64,000 nucleotides of DNA from Orlajensenia sp001423545 (lineage in GTDB: Bacteria; Actinomycetota; Actinomycetes; Actinomycetales; Microbacteriaceae): NCBI GenBank assembly GCA_001423545.1, contig LMOK01000003.1, positions 682,001 to 746,000 of the forward strand, read 5' to 3'. Shown piece by piece: positions 16,153 through 25,374 of the stretch; within the stretch, counting starts at the first letter, position 1; each line of letters starts with the position of its first letter. A model generated the notes under the pieces. That model was not told the DNA's origin and searched no databases. It worked only from the letters and a program-made list of their open reading frames with translations. A program made the translations under genes and the position numbers.

Positions 16153-17420
16153 CGGCGCGTGGCCGGCTCGAGGACCTCGAGGCCGCCGAGATAGGGCCGC
16201 AGCGCCTCCGGCACTCGTACGGATCCATCCTCCACCTGGTGCGTCTCGAGGATGGCGACGATCCAGCGCGTGGTCGCGAGCGTGCCGTTGAGCGTGGCGA
16301 CGGGTGCCGTCTTGCCACTCTCGGTGCGGTAGCGGGTGTCGAGGCGACGGGCCTGGAACGTGGTGCAGTTGCTCGTGGACGTGAGCTCGCGGTAGGCGTT
16401 CTGCGTGGGCACCCAGGCCTCGACGTCGAACTTCCGGGCGGCGCTCGAGCCCAGGTCGCCGGCAGCGGTGTCGATCACGCGGTAGCTGAGGCCGAGCGAC
16501 TGCAGCATCTCCTCCTGCAGCGAGAGCAGGCGTGCGTGCTCCGCCTCGGCCGCGTCGGGCCTGATGTAGCAGAACATCTCGAGCTTGTTGAACTGGTGCA
16601 CGCGGATGATGCCGCGGGTGTCCTTGCCGTGGCTGCCGGCCTCGCTGCGGTAGCAGGTGCTCCAGCCGGCGTAGCGCAGCGGCCCCTTCTCCACGTCGAT
16701 GATCTCGTCGGAGTGGTATCCGGCGAGCGCCACCTCGCTGGTGCCGGTGAGGTAGAGGTCCTCCTTCGGGAGGTGGTAGACCTCGTCGGAGTGGGCGCCG
16801 AGGAAGCCGGTGCCCTGCATGATCTCGGGCTTGACCAACGTGGGCGTGATGAGTGGGATGAAGCCGGCGGCCATCGCGCGGTCGAGCGCCATGTTCATGA
16901 GGGCGATCTCGAGGCGGGCGCCGATGCCCTTGAGGTAGTAGAAGCGGGCTCCACTCACCTTGGCGCCGCGACCCATGTCGATGGCGTCGAGGATCTCGCC
17001 GATCTCGAGGTGGTCGCGTGCCGGGAAGTCGAACGCGGGGATCTCGCCGACCTCGCGCAGGGTGACGAAGTCGTCCTCGCCGCCGGCCGGGACGCCGTCG
17101 ATGATGACGTTGCCGATGCCTCGCACGATCTCGTCGAAGCGAGCCGCGGCATCCGTCGCCGTCTGGTTCGCCTCCTTGACCCGGGCAGCGAGCTGCTGCA
17201 CCTCGGCGACGAGCGCCTTCTTCTCGTCGGGGGCGGCCTGGGCGACGCGCTTGCCGAAGGCGTTCTGCTCGGCGCGCAACCGCTCGAATTCCGAGATCGC
17301 CGCGCGACGGATGCCGTCGGCTTCGAGGGCGGCGTCGACGAGGGCCGGGGAATCGCCGCGGGCCTCCTGCGAGGCCTTGATGACGGCAGGGTGGTCGCGG
17401 AGGAGTACGGGATCGATCAC
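16149..17420 (-). CDS. serS: Seryl-tRNA synthetase
   Basis: A 423-residue class II synthetase that charges all serine tRNAs. The N-terminal helical tRNA-binding arm spans about residues 25-105. Class II motif 2 is visible in the block S-T-C-Y-R-S-E-A-G-S-H-G-K-D-T-R-G and Q-F-N-K-L-E-M-F. Motif 3 is in N-G-T-L-A-T-T-R-W-I-V-A-I-L-E. The GTG start at 17420 gives the usual family length and the standard N-terminus (V/M-I-D-P-V-L-L-R). The HAD gene overlaps its stop, and two tRNA-Ser genes lie within 5 kb. Confidence 0.96.
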   Translation of the reverse strand: MIDPVLLRDHPAVIKASQEARGDSPALVDAALEADGIRRAAISEFERLRAEQNAFGKRVAQAAPDEKKALVAEVQQLAARVKEANQTATDAAARFDEIVRGIGNVIIDGVPAGGEDDFVTLREVGEIPAFDFPARDHLEIGEILDAIDMGRGAKVSGARFYYLKGIGARLEIALMNMALDRAMAAGFIPLITPTLVKPEIMQGTGFLGAHSDEVYHLPKEDLYLTGTSEVALAGYHSDEIIDVEKGPLRYAGWSTCYRSEAGSHGKDTRGIIRVHQFNKLEMFCYIRPDAAEAEHARLLSLQEEMLQSLGLSYRVIDTAAGDLGSSAARKFDVEAWVPTQNAYRELTSTSNCTTFQARRLDTRYRTESGKTAPVATLNGTLATTRWIVAILETHQVEDGSVRVPEALRPYLGGLEVLEPATRR

Positions 17421-17545
17421 GGTCGTCAGTCTACAATCGCGCACCTTCGCGCCGGTTTCGGGGCGGTCGCGCGCGAGGCTGCCGCGGTGGAGGCCGAGCC
17501 CGCCCACCGGACGCATCCGCGACCCCATGCAATACGGTGGGACGC

Positions 17546-18538
17546 ATGTCATCGCCCTCGCCTCGGACACCCCGGGCGGCCGTGATCGTGAACCCGACCA
17601 AGGTCGATCCGGCGGCCCTTCGGGCGATCGTCGCGCGGCACTCGGACTGGCACGGCTGGGCGGATCCGCTCTGGCTGGAGACGACGGTCGAGGACCCGGG
17701 CGGCGTGGTCGCGGCCCAGGCGGTCGAGGCCGGGGTGACTGTCGTTCTGGCAGCCGGCGGCGACGGGACCGTACGTGCGGTCGCCGCCGCCCTGCGAGGA
17801 ACCGGCATCCCGCTCACCCTGGTGCCGTCGGGAACGGGCAACCTCCTCGCCCGCAACCTCGAGCTGCCCCTGGATGACCTCGAGTACGCGGTGCGCCTCG
17901 CCTTCGAGGGCACGGAACGACCGATGGACGTGGGCATAGCCTCCGTCGTCACGGCGGATGGGGCATCTGCAGACCATGCCTTCGTCGTGATGGCCGGCCT
18001 CGGCCTCGATGCCGACATGATCGCCACCGCCAACCCGGCGCTCAAGAAGAAGGTGGGCTGGCTCGCCTACGTCGACTCGGGCATGCGGGCGCTGCCGAAG
18101 GCCAAGCGCTTCCGCCTGCGGTACGCGATGGGTGACGAGGAGCACCGCCATCACGCTCACATCAGCACCGTGCTCATCGGCAACTGCGGAACGCTGCCCG
18201 GCAACATCCTCCTCTTCCCGGAGGCGCGCATCGACGACGGCATCCTCGACATCGCGATGATGCAGCCCCGCACCCTGTTCGGCTGGCTCGACGTGTGGCG
18301 CCGGGTCGCCTGGGAGAACCGTGTCATGCGCCCGTTCGCCTTCGGCCGGCGCATCATCAAACTGACGGATGCCGCCGCCCCCGCCACGATGACCACGATG
18401 CGCGGCCCGCGCATCGCCATGCAGCTCGAGGAGCCGCGTTTCTTCGAGCTCGACGGCGACGAGATCGCGGTGATCAGGTCGATGACGGCCTGGGTCGAGG
18501 ACGACGCACTCATCGTGATGGTGCCGCCGCTGGTGTAG
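17546..18538 (+). CDS. Diacylglycerol kinase family lipid kinase (YegS/BmrU type)
   Basis: A 330-residue kinase of the DAGK catalytic superfamily. Visible motifs are V-I-V-N-P-T-K near the N-terminus, the nucleotide loop A-A-G-G-D-G-T-V-R (about 72-80), P-S-G-T-G-N-L-L-A-R and D-D-G-I-L-D-I-A. It probably phosphorylates diacylglycerol or a related membrane lipid. Start at ATG 17546; a GTG 9 bases earlier is possible. It is divergent from serS across 125 bp. Confidence 0.88.
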   Translation: MSSPSPRTPRAAVIVNPTKVDPAALRAIVARHSDWHGWADPLWLETTVEDPGGVVAAQAVEAGVTVVLAAGGDGTVRAVAAALRGTGIPLTLVPSGTGNLLARNLELPLDDLEYAVRLAFEGTERPMDVGIASVVTADGASADHAFVVMAGLGLDADMIATANPALKKKVGWLAYVDSGMRALPKAKRFRLRYAMGDEEHRHHAHISTVLIGNCGTLPGNILLFPEARIDDGILDIAMMQPRTLFGWLDVWRRVAWENRVMRPFAFGRRIIKLTDAAAPATMTTMRGPRIAMQLEEPRFFELDGDEIAVIRSMTAWVEDDALIVMVPPLV

Positions 18539-18563
18539 CGGCGGTCGCTGGGACAAGCGCGTC

Positions 18564-18594
18564 GGCCGGTCGCTCCGCTCAGCCCTCAGCGAGC
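18564..18594. repeat. REP-like intergenic repeat, right-arm copy
   Basis: GGTCGCTCCGCTCAGCCCTCAGCGAGC (ending at 18594) matches 39999-40027 except for one base. It lies between two converging genes and overlaps the last codons and stop of the small membrane protein at 18586. Confidence 0.65.
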
Positions 18595-18828
18595 AGAAAA
18601 TCGCGCCGCCGCATACGCCAGCAGCGCCAGCCCGCTCGCGACGAGCAGTACGACGGATGCCGGCAGCACGAGCGTCTGCACGATGCTGATCGCCGCCCAG
18701 TCCACTCCCGCGTAGGCCTCCTGCGTGCGTTGACCGGGCAGCAGGGCTGCGAGGCCGGCCACTCCGACGGCGCAGCCGAGGACGCCGACGACGAGGCCGG
18801 CCCAGAGGGCGCTCAGCCACGGATTCAC
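18586..18828 (-). CDS. Small two-helix membrane protein, unknown function
   Basis: An 80-residue protein with two clear membrane segments (about 9-31 and 50-72) and a short polar loop (P-G-Q-R-T-Q-E-A-Y). I recognise no domain. It overlaps the upstream gene by 4 bp (ATGA), so the two are translationally coupled. Its last three codons fall inside a REP-like repeat. Confidence 0.7.
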   Translation of the reverse strand: MNPWLSALWAGLVVGVLGCAVGVAGLAALLPGQRTQEAYAGVDWAAISIVQTLVLPASVVLLVASGLALLAYAAARFSAR

Positions 18829-19625
18829 GGCAGGTCGTCCCCGTCGTAGAGAGCGGCATCCGCGCCCGGGTCACCGCGATCGGGGTGATCGGACAGCCAG
18901 CCGAGCGCCCGCGACAGGGTGAGCGCGACGAGTCCGATCAGCCCGACGGTCACCGCGGGAGGCGCGATCACCCACACGGCCACGACGAAGGGGTCACCGA
19001 ATGCCGAGACGCCGAACCCGCCACCCGAGGTGGTGGTCGCGGTCTGGACGATGGCCACGACGCCCACCACGACGAGTGCGGCGCAGGAGATCCAGAGTGC
19101 CAGGAGGTAGGGATTGCGACCGACGGATGCCGCCGCCCCCGCCCCGGACGTTTCCGCCGTCCGGTCGTCGACGGACGCGTCGGGCTCGGCCACCGACGCG
19201 GCTGCAGGGCCGGCTGACCCTCGCGCCGGCGATGCCGCACCAGCACCAGCACCCGTTGCTGACGCCGCGGCGGGCCGCGCCGGGGTCCGCGCGGCCGGGC
19301 GGGAGACCGGCGCATCGAGGGGGCGCGGGATTCCCGCCTTGACCGTCGACGCGAAGGCCGGGCGATCGTCGACCTCGTCGGCCGCGATCGGCCGGCGAAC
19401 CTGCTGGTGCCGGTCGGGGTCGTAGCCGCGCTGGAATCGCGGGTCGAAACGCGGGTCGATGCCGACCGGACGATTCTCCTCAGCCCGCGGCTCGACGGCT
19501 GCTGAGCCACCGACAGGTGCCGGCGCGCTGTAGCCGCGCTGGAATCGGGGATCGAACCGCGGGTCGAGCCCCTCGCCGGTCACGGCATCGCCCTCGTCGC
19601 CGTGCACTTCGTCGTCAGCCGCCAT
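18825..19625 (-). CDS. Membrane protein with duplicated DPRFDPRFQRGY motif
   Basis: A 266-residue protein. The cytoplasmic N-terminal 150 residues are Ala/Pro/Asp-rich and look disordered. They contain DPRFDPRFQRGY twice (about residues 21-32 and 57-68). Two membrane segments follow (about 175-195 and 210-232), then an acidic tail. The repeat suggests a short docking motif for a partner protein. It starts 4 bp after the pheA stop and overlaps the next gene by 4 bp, so pheA and these two form one unit. No function can be assigned. Confidence 0.75.
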   Translation of the reverse strand: MAADDEVHGDEGDAVTGEGLDPRFDPRFQRGYSAPAPVGGSAAVEPRAEENRPVGIDPRFDPRFQRGYDPDRHQQVRRPIAADEVDDRPAFASTVKAGIPRPLDAPVSRPAARTPARPAAASATGAGAGAASPARGSAGPAAASVAEPDASVDDRTAETSGAGAAASVGRNPYLLALWISCAALVVVGVVAIVQTATTTSGGGFGVSAFGDPFVVAVWVIAPPAVTVGLIGLVALTLSRALGWLSDHPDRGDPGADAALYDGDDLP

Positions 19626-19628
19626 GGA

Positions 19629-20633
19629 TCACATTCCCGTTGCGGCATCCGTCACGGATGAGACCTCGCTCGCCTGCGGCTCCCCGCTCACCAGACCGCG
19701 CAGCCAGTCGCGCGCCTCGATGAACACCTCGTCGTCGTAGCGCGACGTGAACTCGATCTGCTGCTTGTCGGCGCGGGGATAGGAGCCCAGGAAGATGACC
19801 TGCGGGCTGAATCGGCGCAGCCCCAGCAGCGCATCCGCCACCCGCTCGTCGAGGATGTGGCCGTCGGCGTCGATGACGAAGCGGTAGCGTCCGAGGGCGT
19901 CGCCGATGGGGCGGGACTCGAGCAGGCTGAGGTTGACGCCGCGGGTGGAGAACTGCTCGAGCATCTCGAGGAGGGAACCGGCCCGGTCGTCGGGGAGCTC
20001 GACGATGAGGCTGGTCTTGTCGGCACCGGTCGGCGCGGGGATGGACAGCTCGCGCCCGACGAGCACGAACCGGGTCACCGCGTTCGGGTTGTCGCCGATG
20101 TCCTCGGCGAGCACGTCGACGTCGTAGTGGTTGACGATGCCCGGAGGAGCGACGGCGGCATCGGCCTGCGAGCTGAGGAACAGTTCGGATGCCGCGGCCA
20201 CGTTGCTCGTCGCGGGGATGTGCCCATGGGTGGGCAGCGCGGTCTCGAGCCAGCCGCGGGTCTGGGCGTACGCCACCGGATGCGCGTTGATCACCGTGAC
20301 GGCGTCGAGGGTGGTTCCGCGCCGTGCCACCAGCACGAAGTTCACCGGAACGAGGTACTCGCCGATGATGCGGAGGCCCGGAACGTTGGCCAGCGCATCC
20401 TGGGTGGCCGAGACGCCGCCCTCGATCGAGTTCTCGATGGCGATCATCGCAGCGATGCTGCGGCCGCTGACGACGTCGGCGAAGGCCTCCCCCACGTTGT
20501 TGACGGGGCGCCAGGTCTTCCCGGCCGCGGCCTCGACCTGGGCGAGGGCGGCCTCGGTGAAGGTGCCGGCCGGGCCGAGGTAGCTGTACGTCTCGTGGGC
20601 GGTGTCGGCGGAGGGCTGGTCGGGCATGGGCAT
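19629..20633 (-). CDS. pheA: Prephenate dehydratase
   Basis: A 334-residue cytoplasmic enzyme that converts prephenate to phenylpyruvate in phenylalanine synthesis. The catalytic domain starts with Y-S-Y-L-G-P-A-G-T-F-T-E-A-A and contains A-I-E-N-S-I-E-G-G-V and the catalytic T-R-F-V-L-V-G. The ACT domain (about 210-285) begins T-S-L-I-V-E-L-P-D-D-R-A-G-S-L and holds the Phe-binding E-S-R-P motif, so feedback inhibition by phenylalanine is expected. No chorismate mutase domain is fused. The start is either ATG 20633 or 20627. Confidence 0.95.
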   Translation of the reverse strand: MPMPDQPSADTAHETYSYLGPAGTFTEAALAQVEAAAGKTWRPVNNVGEAFADVVSGRSIAAMIAIENSIEGGVSATQDALANVPGLRIIGEYLVPVNFVLVARRGTTLDAVTVINAHPVAYAQTRGWLETALPTHGHIPATSNVAAASELFLSSQADAAVAPPGIVNHYDVDVLAEDIGDNPNAVTRFVLVGRELSIPAPTGADKTSLIVELPDDRAGSLLEMLEQFSTRGVNLSLLESRPIGDALGRYRFVIDADGHILDERVADALLGLRRFSPQVIFLGSYPRADKQQIEFTSRYDDEVFIEARDWLRGLVSGEPQASEVSSVTDAATGM

Positions 20634-20699
20634 AGCCTAGCCACGAGGTGTGGCGCTACGCCCTCGAAATGCGACGCCCGCGATGCCAGACTGGGCAGT

Positions 20700-22328
<1,629 letters not shown>

Positions 22329-22343
22329 CGCTCGCTCGAACCG

Positions 22344-23444
22344 TCACACCTGGTTCTTGATGCCCCAGAACTGCACGGTGCCACCGCCGGTGGCGATCGC
22401 CTCGTCGACGTCCCAGTAGTCGGAGTCCTTCGTGTGGCCGGCCACGTAGACCTTCACGCCGTCGGCGGTGTGGTCGACGCGGGTCACCGTGGTGGTGTGG
22501 TCGAGGTCGCCCGAGTCGTCCCAGTCGAACTGGGCGATGTCGCCGACCTTCACGTTCGTGCGGTCGCCGCCGAGGTAGGTCGCGCGCTCGGGGTGAGCGC
22601 CCAGGTAGCCGTAGAGCGCCGTGGAACTGATCCACGACGGGCTGGTCTGGCCGTCGTCGGCGTACCACCAGTCCGCGTCCATGGTCCAGCCGCGGGCGAT
22701 GAGCCCCTGGCTGGCGAAGTTGGCGCAGTCCGCGCCGTCGATCGACATGAAGTACTGCGAGTTGTAGCTCGACCAGTAGGTGAGCATGTAGTTCGTCTGC
22801 GCTGTGATGTGCTCGTCCGGCGTGTAGCTGAACGTGAGGGCGGGCGCGGCGGCCCCCTTCACGTTGAGGTCGGCGAGCGTGGTCGCCGGCGTGACGTCGA
22901 GGGGCACGGCGGTCCCGGTGGTGTCGAGGACCGCGATCGGAACCGTGCCCTCCGAGTAGCGCGGGGCAGCCGGCGCGGCGACCGTGACGGTCTCATCGTT
23001 CGCCGAGAGCACCGGGGCGGCCTGACCGCCGATGGTGACCGTCGCGACGTCGGTGAGGTTCGCACCCGACAGGGTCACGGTCGTTCCGCCCGTCACGGGG
23101 CCCGAGGTGACCACGGGCAGCGCGTCGATGACGGGCTTGCCGTCGTCGACCGGAGTCGGAGTCTTGACGGGGGTGATCGTCGCGCCGTGCTTCGAGCCGG
23201 TTGCGGGGTTCGCGGATGCCCCGGCCCGGGCGGGCGCATCCGTCGCCGAAGCACCCGCTGTCGCACCGATCGTCAGGGCACCGGCCGTGATGCTCAGCGC
23301 GAGGCCGCAACCGACCAGTGCCGTGCCCGCCGTGAACGGCGAGTGCGAGGCGTGCTGGCCGTGGCGATGACGCCGGGAGGCGACGAGACGGAGGGTGGAG
23401 AAGAGGGTGGGGTGGGTGGAGGTACTGGTGGAGCGGTGGAGCAT
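22344..23444 (-). CDS. Secreted IPT/TIG plus amidase-domain cell-wall hydrolase
   Basis: A 366-residue exported protein. A long basic N-region precedes a hydrophobic segment (about 40-65). A linker and an IPT/TIG immunoglobulin-like domain follow (about 108-185; G-P-V-T-G-G-T-T-V-T-L-S-G). The C-terminal amidase domain (about 205-366) has D-C-A-N-F-A-S-Q (Cys nucleophile), G-D-I-A-Q-F-D-W and D-H-T-T-T-V-T-R (catalytic His). It probably cleaves peptidoglycan peptides outside the cell. A shorter paralogue lies at 24561. It is the last of three co-directional wall genes and converges with pgm with only 15 bp between stops. Confidence 0.8.
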   Translation of the reverse strand: MLHRSTSTSTHPTLFSTLRLVASRRHRHGQHASHSPFTAGTALVGCGLALSITAGALTIGATAGASATDAPARAGASANPATGSKHGATITPVKTPTPVDDGKPVIDALPVVTSGPVTGGTTVTLSGANLTDVATVTIGGQAAPVLSANDETVTVAAPAAPRYSEGTVPIAVLDTTGTAVPLDVTPATTLADLNVKGAAAPALTFSYTPDEHITAQTNYMLTYWSSYNSQYFMSIDGADCANFASQGLIARGWTMDADWWYADDGQTSPSWISSTALYGYLGAHPERATYLGGDRTNVKVGDIAQFDWDDSGDLDHTTTVTRVDHTADGVKVYVAGHTKDSDYWDVDEAIATGGGTVQFWGIKNQV

Positions 23445-23531
23445 GAATCAATTTCGAGTAGCCGAGCAGAAGACCCGTAACCTCATCACACGGTTATGGC
23501 AGGGCTCTGGACGAATCCTCAACATTTCATG

Positions 23532-23551
23532 GGAACGCATATATTCGTTCC
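23532..23551. promoter_or_regulatory. Palindrome upstream of the IPT-amidase gene
   Basis: GGAACG-N8-CGTTCC has an AT-rich centre (CATATATT). It lies about 90 bp upstream of the gene start. Just downstream on the minus strand is a plausible promoter, TTGAGG, 17-18 bp, then CATAAC. It could be an operator or the end of the VanY transcript. Confidence 0.4.
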
Positions 23552-23587
23552 ACAGTCCAGCTGGCTGAAACGCTGGCGGAGCGACCG

Positions 23588-24448
23588 TCAACCGTAGTTC
23601 GGAGCGGCCGGAAGGCCGAAGAACTCCTCGAGCGTCGTGATGCCGACGCGGTGCATCTCGGTGGCGAGATCGACGCCGATGTAGCGGTAGTGCCACGGCT
23701 CGAACTCGAATCCCGTGACGGGCACCTTGTCGGCCGGGTAGCGCAGCAGGTAGCCGAACCTGTACGCGTTGGCGGCCAGCCACTGGCCCTCGGGAGTGTC
23801 GGCGAAGCACTGGTTCAGGGAGCAGTCCCCGGATGCCGCCCCGATGTCGATGGCGAGTCCGGTCTGGTGCTCACTGTGGCCCGGCCGAGCGGTGCTCAGG
23901 TCGGCGCCCTCCTGCCCGAGCGATGCGACGTCGTTGTCGTAGACGCTCTGCTGCGTCGAGTAGCTGCGGTACGCGCTGTTCGATGCGAGGGCCAGTCCGG
24001 CCTCATCGGAGGCGGTCTGGAACATCACGACGACGGCATCCGACGCCTCCTGCCGCAGCACGGGATCCCAGGTGTGCGCGACGGGCACGTCGACGAGGTC
24101 GACGGGTTCGTAGTCCACGGGATTCAGCGGACGCAGCTTGTCGCTGACCACCCAGATGCTCGCGGGGTCGTCGATCGAGCGGGCGGCCTTGTCGAAGGCA
24201 GGCACCGCCGTCGGCGTCGGTGTCTGGGCGGGCGCGGGACGGGTGGGCGTCGGCGTCGGGCTCGCGGATGCCGTCGGCTTCGGCGAGCGCGACGGGAGTG
24301 CGGTCGTGGCACCATCGTCGCCCTGCGCGCCCGAGATCACTCCGGCAGCGGTGGCGCCGACGACGAGCACCAGCACCGTCGCCGCGACGGCGATGGTGCG
24401 GTTGCGTCGCACGCGGCGGGAGGCGCGGCGGGCTCGGGACTCGGACAT
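23588..24448 (-). CDS. VanY-type D-alanyl-D-alanine carboxypeptidase
   Basis: A 286-residue membrane-anchored zinc peptidase (M15B). An Arg-rich N-terminus precedes one membrane segment (about 18-40), then a Thr/Pro-rich linker. In the catalytic domain, S-A-Y-R-S-Y-S-T-Q lies before the zinc ligands in S-E-H-Q-T-G-L-A-I-D-I (His, Asp) and E-P-W-H-Y-R-Y (Glu base, His). It trims the terminal D-Ala from peptidoglycan stem peptides. No VanR/VanS or ligase gene is nearby, so this is wall housekeeping rather than glycopeptide resistance. Confidence 0.88.
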   Translation of the reverse strand: MSESRARRASRRVRRNRTIAVAATVLVLVVGATAAGVISGAQGDDGATTALPSRSPKPTASASPTPTPTRPAPAQTPTPTAVPAFDKAARSIDDPASIWVVSDKLRPLNPVDYEPVDLVDVPVAHTWDPVLRQEASDAVVVMFQTASDEAGLALASNSAYRSYSTQQSVYDNDVASLGQEGADLSTARPGHSEHQTGLAIDIGAASGDCSLNQCFADTPEGQWLAANAYRFGYLLRYPADKVPVTGFEFEPWHYRYIGVDLATEMHRVGITTLEEFFGLPAAPNYG

Positions 24449-24560
24449 TGTTCCAATGTATCCGGGCGGCACGTCCTCGCTGCGTCAGCGCGGGCGCGCG
24501 GCGCGGTGGACGCGCCCGCCCCGGAGGCGAGCGGAGGCGCTGCGTCCAGAGGTGATGGAC

Positions 24561-25271
24561 CTAGGAGGCGATGTGCCAGTAGTAGACGGCGCCGCCCGGG
24601 TGGTCCTCGGTGATGGCGGTGTCGACGCTGCGGTAGTCGGAGTCGAGAGTGTGACCGGCGAAGAAGACCTGGGTGCCGCCGTTCTCGTGGGTCACCCGGG
24701 TCACGACACCCGTGTGGTCGCGGTCGCCCGACTGGTCCCAGTCGAACTGCACGATGTCGCCGACACTCACCTGGTCGCGCTGGGAGTCGTCCAGCGCTGT
24801 CGCAAGGTCCGGTCGGGTCTCGAGCCAGTCGCGGAAGGAGGTGGAACTGCGCCAGGTGTCGCTCGACGAGTAGACGTCGTCGGCGTGGAACCACTGGTCG
24901 TCCTGCACCCATCCCCGCGCGAGGAGGGTCTGGCTCGCGAAGTTGACGCAGTCGTTGTCGCCGAGTACCCCGAACTCGGCCTCGTTGTAGTCCTGCCAGT
25001 ACGTGAGCGCATAGTCGATCTGCGCCTGCACCGGGGCGCTGAGCGCGGCCGAGGCGGGTGCCGCTTCCGCCGTCGACGCCTCCTGCACCGGGGCCGGGAT
25101 GCCAGCCGACGTGCTCGCCTTCGGTGGTGTCTCGGTCTTCTCGGCCGTCGCCACAGGGCCGGAACATGCGGCGAGGACGGCGACGGATGCCGCTGTCATG
25201 GCGAGCGTCGCGAGGGCGCGCGAGTAGTGCAGGGAGGAGCGGGGCATCCTGGGACGGTAGCAACCCAACAT
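24561..25271 (-). CDS. Secreted amidase-domain lipoprotein (paralogue of 22344 gene)
   Basis: About 236 residues. The signal peptide ends at a lipobox (V-L-A-A-C-S-G, Cys near 38), then an Ala/Thr/Pro-rich linker to about 85. The amidase domain has D-C-V-N-F-A-S-Q-T-L-L-A-R-G-W (Cys), G-D-I-V-Q-F-D-W and D-H-T-G-V-V-T-R (His), closely like the protein at 22344 but without the IPT domain. Start: ATG 25271 has GAGG 8 bases upstream; ATG 25247 is a shorter alternative. The two paralogues flank vanY, which suggests local duplication. Confidence 0.78.
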   Translation of the reverse strand: MLGCYRPRMPRSSLHYSRALATLAMTAASVAVLAACSGPVATAEKTETPPKASTSAGIPAPVQEASTAEAAPASAALSAPVQAQIDYALTYWQDYNEAEFGVLGDNDCVNFASQTLLARGWVQDDQWFHADDVYSSSDTWRSSTSFRDWLETRPDLATALDDSQRDQVSVGDIVQFDWDQSGDRDHTGVVTRVTHENGGTQVFFAGHTLDSDYRSVDTAITEDHPGGAVYYWHIAS

Positions 25272-25374
25272 CGGAGGAACCTCTGAGAACGGCATCCGGA
25301 GGCCCAGGCATGCGACAGGTCCGTCACCCCCGGCCCGTTGTCCCCCACGATGCCTCGGGTCTACGTTGAGGGCT

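Noticed and set aside
23588..24448. Vancomycin-resistance locus
   Set aside because: Only a VanY-type carboxypeptidase is present. There are no VanHAX or VanRS genes nearby, so ordinary wall turnover is more likely.
25366..25374. TTG start for the DHA2 transporter
   Set aside because: The GTG at 25375 has GAGGG at the right distance; the TTG overlaps that ribosome site.
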